Shown piece by piece: positions 51,822-59,831 of a stretch of 64,000 nucleotides of DNA; the stretch's first letter is position 1, and every line of letters starts with the position of its first letter. The translations under genes and the position numbers were made by a program. The stretch spans positions 1 to 64,000 of the forward strand of contig NZ_JAFBAR010000081.1 of assembly GCF_019247635.1 (NCBI RefSeq), in the 5' to 3' direction. The DNA comes from Mycobacterium sp. (GTDB lineage Bacteria > Actinomycetota > Actinomycetes > Mycobacteriales > Mycobacteriaceae). A model generated the notes under the pieces. That model had not been told where the DNA came from. It worked only from the letters and a program-made list of their open reading frames with translations, and did not search any database.

Positions 51822-52958
51822 GGCGAGAGCAACCGCGCGTGCGATGTGGTCGCTGGGCGCAGCATGAAAGACGTGTGCGCTGCCGTCGGGCAGCACCCGT
51901 CGGGCCACGAGATAGTCAGACCCCATCCAGCCCTGGCGGATGAAGCGGCCGAACCGCAGGAATGTTCCCGGGGCGCCGCTGGCCGATGGGACGAGCTTCA
52001 CCTGCTCCAGCCCGTTCTTCACGCCCTCCCCGGTGAGCGGTCGCGCAGCGGCGAGGCCGCGCACGATCACCGTGGCCGCGTCGTGGGACAGGCCCGGCAT
52101 CGAGTGGCCGGGCCGACGACCGTAGCGGGACTCGAAGCGGTCGAGGAACGCCTGCCCGACGGTATTGCGTTCGTCGTAGCTGTCCAGGCCGATCCAGCCG
52201 GACAGGTGCCGCATCCACTCCGCGCTGATGTGGGCCATTTCGAAGGCGGTCGTCGTGTAGCGCGGTGGATCCCAGCCCACGGCCAACAGGGCATCGGTAA
52301 AGCCCCAGAGGCCGTGCCCGAACCCGACATGCACCAGCGCGTCGGGCTCCGCTGCGCGCATCGCGCTGACCGTCTTGGACTTGTCGGCTTCCACCTGAGG
52401 AATCGCTACGGTGGCAACGACCGTCAAACCCGCTGCATCGTAGGCCCGTTGAGCGAAGGCGAGATATTCCTTGCCGATCAGCGACGACTCGTAGGCAATG
52501 GCGATCCGTGACCGGCCGTCGCCGATCATCACCGCGGCCAGCATCACCGGCTCCTCAGCCATCGAGCCATTGTTCAGCGCGAAGCACCAGTCGCCCAGCG
52601 CGCCCTCCGACCCGGAGAGAGTGACGATCGGAACCCGTGCGGTGGCGTCGACGTGGGATCGCAGCGGCACCACGTTGTCCGATACCCAAGGCCCGTAGAT
52701 GGCCAGGCAACCCTCCGTCACGAGCTCGTCGAAGGCGCGTTCGACCGCCAGATAGGTGCCGTTGGGCAAGCCAACCACGTTGCGAGTGACGAGTTCGATC
52801 GGCCGGTCAAGCAGTCCTGAGGAATGGGCTTCGTCCATCACCAGCCGCAGCGCGTCGACGCTGTCGTTGTCGGTGTCGCCGGTGGTCGGATAGTCGTTGA
52901 GCAAGCCGACTTTCAGTGGAGCAACCGAACCGTATGCGCGAACCTCGTCGTGTGCCAT
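51813..52958 (-). CDS. Type 1 periplasmic-binding-fold protein without signal peptide
   Basis: The 381-residue protein has the Leu/Ile/Val-binding (receptor family) fold: VAPLKVGLLNDYPTTGDTDNDSVDALRLVMDEA, CLAIYGPWVSDNVVPLRSHVDATARVPIVTLSGSEG, and SLIGKEYLAFAQRAYDAAGLTVVATVAIPQVEADKS. The N-terminus MAHDEVRAYGSVAPL has no signal sequence or lipobox, and no permease or ATPase genes are near. It may be a cytoplasmic ligand sensor or an amide-regulator-like protein (inference). A TetR operator lies at 52964, directly before its start. Confidence 0.75.
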   Translation of the reverse strand: MAHDEVRAYGSVAPLKVGLLNDYPTTGDTDNDSVDALRLVMDEAHSSGLLDRPIELVTRNVVGLPNGTYLAVERAFDELVTEGCLAIYGPWVSDNVVPLRSHVDATARVPIVTLSGSEGALGDWCFALNNGSMAEEPVMLAAVMIGDGRSRIAIAYESSLIGKEYLAFAQRAYDAAGLTVVATVAIPQVEADKSKTVSAMRAAEPDALVHVGFGHGLWGFTDALLAVGWDPPRYTTTAFEMAHISAEWMRHLSGWIGLDSYDERNTVGQAFLDRFESRYGRRPGHSMPGLSHDAATVIVRGLAAARPLTGEGVKNGLEQVKLVPSASGAPGTFLRFGRFIRQGWMGSDYLVARRVLPDGSAHVFHAAPSDHIARAVALASS

Positions 52959-52963
52959 AGCGG

Positions 52964-52984
52964 CAACATACAGGACGAAGGTTG
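52964..52984. promoter_or_regulatory. CAACATACA-type TetR operator, copy 3
   Basis: The 21-bp element CAACATACA-gga-CGAAGGTTG is placed 5 bp before the start of the minus-strand 51813 gene and 110 bp before the 53095 gene. It matches the TetR-proximal copy at 54228 in its left arm and outer right arm. Confidence 0.62.
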
Positions 52985-53094
52985 TGCGAGACCGATGACA
53001 ACTTTCCCACTGCCCGAAAACAGTGGTTTACAAAAATTGCATATCACGCTTTCTGCGATGCTAGCCTCGGTTGGGGTTGCCTGAAGGAGACGCA

Positions 53095-54213
53095 ATGACG
53101 CTGGTATCACCGCTGGAATCCCGCACGTCACCTGCTGAGCAGAAGTACCGCGTAATCCAGTGGGGCATGGGCAATGTCGGCACGCTGGCGCTGCGCCACT
53201 TCGCACACAACCCCGTCTACGAGGTGGTCGGGGTGCTCTGCAACCGGCCGGAGAAGGTCGGCAGGGACGCGGGTGAGCTCGTCGGGGTGGCGCCGATCGG
53301 TGTGCTTGCAACCACCGACAAGTCCGCTCTGGAGACACTCGACGCCGACTGCGTGTTCTACGCGCCGTTGTGGTCGGACGTCGACGAGATCTGCCGCTTG
53401 CTGCGCGGGGGCAAGAACGTCGTCGCGTCCGGCGGCGCATGGTGGTACCGGACGGAGACCAACGCCGCCGACATCGACAAGATCGAGGCGGCCTGCCAAG
53501 AGGGTAAGACGTCGTTTCACGGTGGTGGGATCCATCCCGGCTACGCCGCGGACCTGCTCGTGTTGACCCTGTGCCGCATCGTCAGCCGGATCGACCACAT
53601 TCACATCTACGAGGTGGTGAACTTCAACAAGGACACGTTGAAGTACCTCGACGAGATGGGGTTTGGCAAGGCTCCTGCCGAGTTCGAGCAAGGCAACCTC
53701 TTCGGAACCGCATGGTCGCTGTTCGCGCAGTCGCTGACCATGGTGGTGGAGGGCATGGGCAAGACCGTCGAAAGGTTCACCACGGACGTCAAGCTCGGCC
53801 TGGCGACCCGCGACATCCCGTACGAGGGAACCGAGGAGATGGATATGCCGGGTCTGACGGGTGTGATCAAGAAGGGCACCGTGGCCGCCCAGCATCACGA
53901 GTGGACGGCGTGGGTGGACGGTATGCCGTTCATGACCCTGCACGAGCTGTATTCATTCATCGAGCACGACGCCATCGACCCCAGACCGGAGTGGGACGGT
54001 TACTACCACTACCGGGTGGTAATAGAGGGCGAGCCCGGCACCGAGTTGATACTGCGTGGCGCCGCGGACGAGCACGGTGACCACGGCAACCCTGGTTACA
54101 CCTGGACGGCGATGGAGCCCGTCAACGCGATTCCGGCTGTCTGCGACGCACGGCCGGGGTTTATGAGCCACAAGGAACTTGGGCTCATGTCGCTGCGGGG
54201 TCTAGTGCGCTGA
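53095..54213 (+). CDS. DAPR-like NAD(P)-dependent oxidoreductase
   Basis: The 372-residue protein starts at ATG 53095 behind GAAGGAG. YRVIQWGMGNVGTLALRHFAHNPVYEVVGVLCNRPEKVGRDAGELVGVAPIGV shows the Rossmann and family segments and is close to the 41310 product (SPEKTGRDAGEVVGLGPIGV). AMEPVNAIPAVCDARPGF is the C-terminal signature. It is the fourth paralogue of the window and lies directly before the TetR gene. Its substrate is unknown. Confidence 0.83.
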   Translation: MTLVSPLESRTSPAEQKYRVIQWGMGNVGTLALRHFAHNPVYEVVGVLCNRPEKVGRDAGELVGVAPIGVLATTDKSALETLDADCVFYAPLWSDVDEICRLLRGGKNVVASGGAWWYRTETNAADIDKIEAACQEGKTSFHGGGIHPGYAADLLVLTLCRIVSRIDHIHIYEVVNFNKDTLKYLDEMGFGKAPAEFEQGNLFGTAWSLFAQSLTMVVEGMGKTVERFTTDVKLGLATRDIPYEGTEEMDMPGLTGVIKKGTVAAQHHEWTAWVDGMPFMTLHELYSFIEHDAIDPRPEWDGYYHYRVVIEGEPGTELILRGAADEHGDHGNPGYTWTAMEPVNAIPAVCDARPGFMSHKELGLMSLRGLVR

Positions 54214-54227
54214 CCCAACCCGGCCCT

Positions 54228-54262
54228 CAACATACAGATTGAATGTTGCTACGATCGTCGTC
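54228..54262 (+). promoter_or_regulatory. CAACATACA-type operator and leaderless promoter of the TetR gene
   Basis: CAACAT-N9-ATGTTG (54228-54248) has perfect 6-bp outer arms and the same 21-bp frame as copies 1-3. TACGAT (54250-54255) is a -10 box 7 nt before the ATG at 54263. The operator therefore covers the core promoter, as expected for autoregulation. Confidence 0.68.
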
Positions 54263-54895
54263 ATGGCAAAGCGCGGTGGGGCGGACGACGATCGGCGCGC
54301 CCGAGGCGAGCAGACCCGTCGCGACCTGATCGATGCGGGCCGGGAACTGTTTGTGGAACGTGGATACTTCAACACGAGCATCGGCGACCTCGTGACGAAG
54401 TCCGGCGTCGGCACGCGCGGCGCGTTCTACCACCACTTCAAGGACAAGGCCGAGCTGTTTCGCGCTGTGTTCGAAGACGTCGAGAATGACCTCACGCTTC
54501 GATCCATCGCCGCTCCCCCGCCGGGGACAGACCCGTGGGAACGGCTCACGAGCGGTCTGCACGGATTTCTCGAAGCCGCACAGGAACCCGCAGTACAGCG
54601 GGTGATCCTCGTCGATGGACCGGTGGTGCTGGGCTGGCAGACCCTGCGCGAAATCCAGGAGGGCAACAGCATCGCCCTCATCAACAACGTGGTCCGCGAG
54701 GCGATCGCGGCGGGCATCATCGATGATCAACCCGTCGGTGAGCTGACCCACATGCTAGTCGCCGCGCTCGAGGAGGCCTCGCTTCTTGTCGCGCATGCCG
54801 CAAATCCCGCCAAGGCGCGCCGTCGGGCCGCGAAGATCCTCGACCGGCTCCTGCTTTCGTTTGCCGTCGACCCCCGAAAAGCATTGCGGCGGTGA
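54263..54895 (+). CDS. TetR family transcriptional regulator
   Basis: The 210-residue protein has its helix-turn-helix at about 38-58 (TSIGDLVTKSGVGTRGAFYHHFKDK) and a ligand domain with EEASLLVAHAANPAKARRRAAKILDRLL. It starts at leaderless ATG 54263. Four copies of one 21-bp operator lie within 3.6 kb, one on its own promoter, so local and autogenous control of the P450/DAPR cluster is strongly suggested (inference from position). The inducer is probably a pathway acyl-CoA or the P450 substrate. Confidence 0.88.
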   Translation: MAKRGGADDDRRARGEQTRRDLIDAGRELFVERGYFNTSIGDLVTKSGVGTRGAFYHHFKDKAELFRAVFEDVENDLTLRSIAAPPPGTDPWERLTSGLHGFLEAAQEPAVQRVILVDGPVVLGWQTLREIQEGNSIALINNVVREAIAAGIIDDQPVGELTHMLVAALEEASLLVAHAANPAKARRRAAKILDRLLLSFAVDPRKALRR

Positions 54896-54933
54896 TCATT
54901 CTGCCTAACACATATGGACGAGCGCCGGGGTGT

Positions 54934-54965
54934 GAAAATGCTTATTTCCAGAAAGCGAATATAGT
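54934..54965 (+). promoter_or_regulatory. GAAAAT-N4-ATTTCC element and -10 box before the amidohydrolase at 55016
   Basis: GAAAAT-gctt-ATTTCC (54934-54949) has the same spacer as the operator at 16493 with degenerate arms. TATAGT (54960-54965) fits a -10 box. A leader with AAGGAG precedes the ATG at 55016. Confidence 0.4.
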
Positions 54966-55015
54966 ACTTCTGCATCACTGATAGCGTCGCTCTCGACCTC
55001 TGTACAAGGAGACCC

Positions 55016-56296
55016 ATGCAGCCCGAAGACATGATCTTGGTAAGCGTCGACGACCATCTGGTGGAGCCTCCGAACCTGTTCGAGGGGCGGGTAGCGAACA
55101 AGTACGCCGACGATGCGCCGCGAGTCATCCTGCTGCCCGACGGCTCGGAGGTCTGGACCTTCAACGGCGCGATTATTCCCAACATCGGCCTCAACGCTGT
55201 GGCGGGTCGCCCACGCGAGGAGTACGGCATCGAACCCACCGCCTTCGACGAGATGCGACCGGGGTGCTACGACATCCACGAGCGGGTCAAGGACATGAAT
55301 GCGGGCGGTGTGCTCGGGTCGATGTGCTTCCCGTCCTTCCCCGGCTTCGCCGGGCGGCTGTTCGCCACGCACCCCGACAAGGACCTCGCCCTGGCCGTCA
55401 CCCAGGCGTACAACGACTGGCACATCGACGAGTGGTGTGGGTCCTATCGCGGACGCTTCCTGCCCATGGGATTACCTGTGTTATGGGATCCGGAGTTGTG
55501 CGCCAAGGAGATCCGCCGCAATGCCCAGAAGGGCTGTCACTCAGTAACCTTCACCGAGAACCCCGCCACCCTCGGCTTCCCGAGCTTCCACGACAAGTAC
55601 TGGGATCCGATGTGGCGGGCGCTGTCGGACACCAACACGGTGCTCTCGGTCCACTTGGGGTCGTCGGGCAAGATCACGATGACCGCCGACGACGCCCCCA
55701 TCGACGTGATGATCACCCTGCAGCCGATGAATGTCTGCTCGGCCGCCGCGGACCTGCTGTGGTCGCGCGTCATCAAGGAGTTCCCCGACGTCCGGTTCGC
55801 ACTCTCTGAGGGCGGCACGGGGTGGATCCCGTACTTCGTCGACCGCCTCGACCGCACCTACGAAATGCATCACTTGTGGACCGGCCAAGACTTCGGCGCC
55901 AAACTTCCCAGTGAGGTCTTCCGGGAGCGCTTCCTGACCTGCTTCATCGCCGACCCGATCGGAGTGAAGCTGCGCCATGACATCGGCATCGACAACATTT
56001 CCTGGGAGTGCGACTACCCCCACTCCGACTCGTCGTGGCCTACCGCAGCCGAGGAACTCGCGCTGGTCATGGCCGGGCTACCCGACGACGAGATCAACAA
56101 GATCACCTACGAGAACGCTTGCCGATGGTACTCCTTCGACCCATTCGAACACCGCACCCGCCAGGAGTGCACGGTGGGTTCCCTGCGCGCCGAGGTCGGT
56201 GAACACGACGTCGAGATCCGCAGCTTCGATCACGGCCGGTTCGAGCGCACCGCGGGCGCGACCCTCGGCTCCGTCAGCGCCAAACTCGATGTCTGA
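55016..56296 (+). CDS. Amidohydrolase_2 family metal-dependent hydrolase, long form
   Basis: The 426-residue protein starts at ATG 55016 behind ACAAGGAG. ILVSVDDHLVEPPNLFEGR carries the D-x-H metal motif, FALSEGGTGWIPYFVDRLD a mid-barrel segment, and ISWECDYPHSDSSWP the late metal Asp. It differs from the other three family members in its N-terminal VDDHLVEPP form and longer C-terminus. It overlaps the SDR at 56289 by 8 bp, giving an operon of hydrolase, SDR, aldehyde dehydrogenase and alcohol dehydrogenase. Confidence 0.86.
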   Translation: MQPEDMILVSVDDHLVEPPNLFEGRVANKYADDAPRVILLPDGSEVWTFNGAIIPNIGLNAVAGRPREEYGIEPTAFDEMRPGCYDIHERVKDMNAGGVLGSMCFPSFPGFAGRLFATHPDKDLALAVTQAYNDWHIDEWCGSYRGRFLPMGLPVLWDPELCAKEIRRNAQKGCHSVTFTENPATLGFPSFHDKYWDPMWRALSDTNTVLSVHLGSSGKITMTADDAPIDVMITLQPMNVCSAAADLLWSRVIKEFPDVRFALSEGGTGWIPYFVDRLDRTYEMHHLWTGQDFGAKLPSEVFRERFLTCFIADPIGVKLRHDIGIDNISWECDYPHSDSSWPTAAEELALVMAGLPDDEINKITYENACRWYSFDPFEHRTRQECTVGSLRAEVGEHDVEIRSFDHGRFERTAGATLGSVSAKLDV

Positions 56297-57080
56297 CGAC
56301 GGACAACGATTGCGGGTCGCAGTCGTCGGCGCCTCCGCCGGCCTCGGCCGATGCATCGGCACGGGACTGGCAAAACGGGGGGCCCACATCGCGCTGCTGG
56401 CGCGCCGATACAACAGGTTGGTCGATGCCGCCAAGGAAGCCGGCAACGGTGCGGTGGCCGTCGCCTGTGACGTCACGGTCACCGACGATTGCCAGAACGC
56501 GATGGCCGAGGCGGTCGGTGCGCTCGGTGGCCTCGACGCCCTCGTGTACACGACCGGCATGGGCGTGCTTGCCCCTCTGCGTGATGTGACCGCCGCACAA
56601 TGGGCGCAGTTATTCGCCACCAACGTCACCGGCGCCTCGCTCGTCACCGCCGCCGCCGCGCCACACTTGACCGCGGCGGCAGGCTCGGCCGTATACCTGT
56701 CGTCGCTGAGTGCGTCCTACACGACTCCGTGGCCGATGCTCGGAGCCTACGCAGTTACCAAGGCCGCCTTGGACAAGCTGGTCGAGGCCTGGCGCATCGA
56801 ACATCCGGAGATCGGCTTCACCCGTCTCGCCGTGGGCGACAGCCTCGGGGGCACCGGCGACGCGCAGACCGAGTTCAACAAAAGCTGGGATCCCGACGTT
56901 CTGGAAACGGCCATCAGGTACTGGATGGAAAACAAGTACATGCTCGGCGGTCTGGTTGAGGCCGAACATCTGACCGAAGTCGTCCATTCCGTCATCCGTT
57001 GCGGCAATACCAGTTTCATCCCTCACCTAACACTGGCCCCGCGCGCCTCCGACGCAGTGAAGGAACTCCGGCAATGGTGA
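56289..57080 (+). CDS. SDR family oxidoreductase
   Basis: The 263-residue protein starts at ATG 56289 (MSDDGQRLRVAVVGASAGLGRCI), overlapping the amidohydrolase end. It has GASAGLG, VYLSSLSASYTTPWPMLGAYAVTKAALDKLVEAWRIEHPEIGF with Ser, Tyr and Lys, and the same C-terminal style as the 47520 SDR. YTTGMGV replaces NNAG. It lacks the usual TGxxxVDGG tail. It overlaps the aldehyde dehydrogenase start by 7 bp. Confidence 0.84.
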   Translation: MSDDGQRLRVAVVGASAGLGRCIGTGLAKRGAHIALLARRYNRLVDAAKEAGNGAVAVACDVTVTDDCQNAMAEAVGALGGLDALVYTTGMGVLAPLRDVTAAQWAQLFATNVTGASLVTAAAAPHLTAAAGSAVYLSSLSASYTTPWPMLGAYAVTKAALDKLVEAWRIEHPEIGFTRLAVGDSLGGTGDAQTEFNKSWDPDVLETAIRYWMENKYMLGGLVEAEHLTEVVHSVIRCGNTSFIPHLTLAPRASDAVKELRQW

Positions 57081-58546
57081 ACCACGAATCGCGAATGCTC
57101 ATCGACGGGAAGCTCGTCGAGTCCGAGACCGGACGTCAGTTCGACAACATCAACCCGGCGACCGAAGAGATCCTCGGCACTGCCAGCGACGGGACCCGCG
57201 CCGATATGGGACGCGCCATCGCCGCGGCGCGGCACGCGTTCGACAACACCGAGTGGTCACGCAATGGCGATGCGCGTGCCGCCGGACTGCGGCAACTGCA
57301 GGCAGCGCTGGAAGCCGAACGCGAGGAACTGCGCACCGAACTCGTCGCCGAAGTGGGCTGTCCCGTCTTGTCCACTTACGGACCCCAGCTCGACGTGCCC
57401 CTAAACGAAGCCCTTACCTGGCCCGCGGATATGATCGGCGAATTCGCTTGGAAGCGTTCGCTTCCCGACAAGGACGCGTTCGGCATTGGCAGCCTCACGA
57501 CGCGGGAGGTCTGGAAAGAACCTATCGGCGTCGTCGGTGTCATAACCCCGTGGAACTTCCCTCTCGAGATCATCCTCAACAAGATCGGCCCCATCCTGGC
57601 GATGGGCAACACGTGCGTGTTAAAGCCCGCACCCGACACACCGTGGAACGCCACCAGGATCGGCCGTATCATCGCCGAGCACACCGACATCCCGCCCGGT
57701 GTCATCAACATCGTGCCCTCCTCTGATCACCTTGTGGGCGAGGTGATCTCGACGTCTCCACTGGTCGATATGGTGGCGTTCACCGGCTCGACGGCCATCG
57801 GTAGGCGCATCATGGCTGATGCTGCCCAGACGCTCAAACCCACCTTTCTGGAACTCGGCGGCAAATCCGTGTACCTGGTCCTCGACGAGGACGGTGACAT
57901 CAGCGGCGCGGTGGGCGGCAGCGCGTTCATCTGCATGCATGCCGGGCAGGGCTGTGCAATGCCCACCCGCCTGCTGGTACCCAACTCGCGCTACGACGAA
58001 GCGGTTGAAATCGTCAAGGCCGCAATGGAAAAGAACAAATATGGCGACCCCACGGATCCGTCGGTGCTGCAGGGCCCATTGATTTCCAAGAAACAGCATG
58101 ATCGGGTCCTGGGCTACATCGAGAAGGGCAAGCAGGAAGGCGCCCGGCTGGTCACCGGCGGCGGGGTGCCCAAGCATCTGCCGAAGGGTTATTTCGTCGA
58201 GCCAACCGTGTTCGCGAACGTCGACAACAAGATGACCATCGCGCAGGAGGAGATCTTCGGGCCCGTGCTCTCGGTCATCGGATTCGATGGCGACGACGAC
58301 GCCGTGCGGATCGCCAACGAGTCGATCTATGGCCTGTCGGGCGTGGTGTTCGCCAACGACCTCGACCGCGCCAAGTCCGTGGCGAGTCGGATCAGAACCG
58401 GCACGCTCGGGATCAACGGCGGCCTCTGGTACGGCGCAGACGCGCCGTTCGGCGGCTACAAGCAGTCCGGCGTCGGCCGACAGTGCGGCATCGAGGGACT
58501 CGAGATCTTCACCGAGACAAAGACCGTCGGCTGGCCCGCGTCCTGA
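57074..58546 (+). CDS. Aldehyde dehydrogenase family protein
   Basis: The 490-residue enzyme starts at ATG 57074 (MVNHESRMLIDGKLVES), inside the SDR end. It has TPWNFPLEIILNK, FTGSTAIGRRIM, FLELGGKSVYLVLDEDGD with the general-base Glu, and MHAGQGCAMPTRLLVP with the catalytic Cys. APFGGYKQSGVGRQCGIEGLEIFTETKTVGWP is the canonical end. Together with the downstream alcohol dehydrogenase it can take a primary alcohol through the aldehyde to the acid. Confidence 0.9.
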   Translation: MVNHESRMLIDGKLVESETGRQFDNINPATEEILGTASDGTRADMGRAIAAARHAFDNTEWSRNGDARAAGLRQLQAALEAEREELRTELVAEVGCPVLSTYGPQLDVPLNEALTWPADMIGEFAWKRSLPDKDAFGIGSLTTREVWKEPIGVVGVITPWNFPLEIILNKIGPILAMGNTCVLKPAPDTPWNATRIGRIIAEHTDIPPGVINIVPSSDHLVGEVISTSPLVDMVAFTGSTAIGRRIMADAAQTLKPTFLELGGKSVYLVLDEDGDISGAVGGSAFICMHAGQGCAMPTRLLVPNSRYDEAVEIVKAAMEKNKYGDPTDPSVLQGPLISKKQHDRVLGYIEKGKQEGARLVTGGGVPKHLPKGYFVEPTVFANVDNKMTIAQEEIFGPVLSVIGFDGDDDAVRIANESIYGLSGVVFANDLDRAKSVASRIRTGTLGINGGLWYGADAPFGGYKQSGVGRQCGIEGLEIFTETKTVGWPAS

Positions 58547-58575
58547 CCGGACTCCCACCCAACGAAAGAGACACG

Positions 58576-59739
58576 ATGAAGTCCAAAGCAGCAGTGTTGC
58601 GCGGTGTCGGCGTGGACTGGGAAGTCACCGAAGTAGAACTCGATCCGCCACACGCAGGCGAAGTTGTGGTCAAGATGGCTTACGCGGGGATCTGCCACTC
58701 CGACGAGCACTTCTACACCGGCGACAGTGTGCCGACCGCCGAGATGGAAGCGGTGATGCGCGCGTCCGGCCTTCCCGTGCCCGAATGGTTCCCCATGCTC
58801 GGCGGACACGAGGGCTCTGGCGTCGTCGAAGCGGTCGGCCCCGAGGTGACCGCGCTAAAGCCCGGTGACCACGTCGCCGTCTCGTTCCTGCCCGCCTGCG
58901 GCAACTGTCGATGGTGCGCCACCGGTTACACCTACCTGTGCGACGTCGGCGCCGATATCTACAACAAGGCGATGACCACCGACGGCACTCGGCGTCGCCA
59001 CCTCGGAGATGAAGACCTCATGGCGATGATGCAGGTTGGCACCTTCTCCGAGTACGTGGTGGCATCCGCGCGCTCGCTCGTCAAAGTGAATGACTGGATC
59101 CCACTAGAGGCCGCCTCGCTGGTGTCTTGCGGCGTGACAACGGGATTCGGGTCGGGATCGGTCGCAGCAGGTACCCAAGTGGGCGATACCGTCGTCGTGA
59201 TCGGCGTCGGCGGAATCGGTATGAACGCCGTGCAGGGCGCAAAGGTTGCGGGTGCCAAGCACATCGTCGCCGTCGACCCCAACGAGTTCAAACGCGAGAT
59301 CGCACCGACGTTCGGCGCCACCCACACCGCCGCCGACACCACTGCCGCGCTGGAATTGGTCAAGGAGATCACCTGGGGTGTGATGGCCGACCGGGTCGTC
59401 CTGACACCCGGGGTCGTACCCGCGGACATGGTGTTAACGGCGATGATGCTGTTACGCAAGGGCGGAACCTGTGTGCTGACCGGGATGGCCAAGCTCGCCG
59501 ACATTATGGTGCCGATGATGCTTGGCGACATGGTCAGCTCGTGCAAGACGTTCAAAGGAGCGCTCTATGGCGAGATGAACCCGCGCGAGGCCATGCCGAA
59601 ACTGTTGTCGATGTACGAGGCTGGCCTGATCAAGCTCGACGAGCTGGTCACGCAGAAATACAAGCTCGACGACATCAACGAGGCCATGAAAGACCTTCGC
59701 GCGGGCAAGAACATCCGCGGCGTCATTGCCTTCGAGTGA
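58576..59739 (+). CDS. NDMA-dependent (mycofactocin-type) zinc alcohol dehydrogenase
   Basis: The 387-residue MDR-family protein starts at ATG 58576. GICHSDEHF and MLGGHEGSGVVEAVGPEVT supply the catalytic zinc site, CGNCRWCATGYTYLC the structural zinc loop, and VVVIGVGGIGMNAVQGAKVAGA the cofactor fold. The sequence fits the N,N-dimethyl-4-nitrosoaniline-dependent family, whose bound NAD does not exchange and whose electrons go to mycofactocin in vivo. It follows the aldehyde dehydrogenase after 29 bp. It is the second mycofactocin-linked enzyme in the window. Confidence 0.88.
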   Translation: MKSKAAVLRGVGVDWEVTEVELDPPHAGEVVVKMAYAGICHSDEHFYTGDSVPTAEMEAVMRASGLPVPEWFPMLGGHEGSGVVEAVGPEVTALKPGDHVAVSFLPACGNCRWCATGYTYLCDVGADIYNKAMTTDGTRRRHLGDEDLMAMMQVGTFSEYVVASARSLVKVNDWIPLEAASLVSCGVTTGFGSGSVAAGTQVGDTVVVIGVGGIGMNAVQGAKVAGAKHIVAVDPNEFKREIAPTFGATHTAADTTAALELVKEITWGVMADRVVLTPGVVPADMVLTAMMLLRKGGTCVLTGMAKLADIMVPMMLGDMVSSCKTFKGALYGEMNPREAMPKLLSMYEAGLIKLDELVTQKYKLDDINEAMKDLRAGKNIRGVIAFE

Positions 59740-59831
59740 CCTAACCTCGTGTCCGCTTCCGCCTTCCAGTGCCCCGGTGTCCCCCGAAGTCAGCTGTTTG
59801 TATTCCGGCCCCGAGGGAGCATCCTTAGCAA

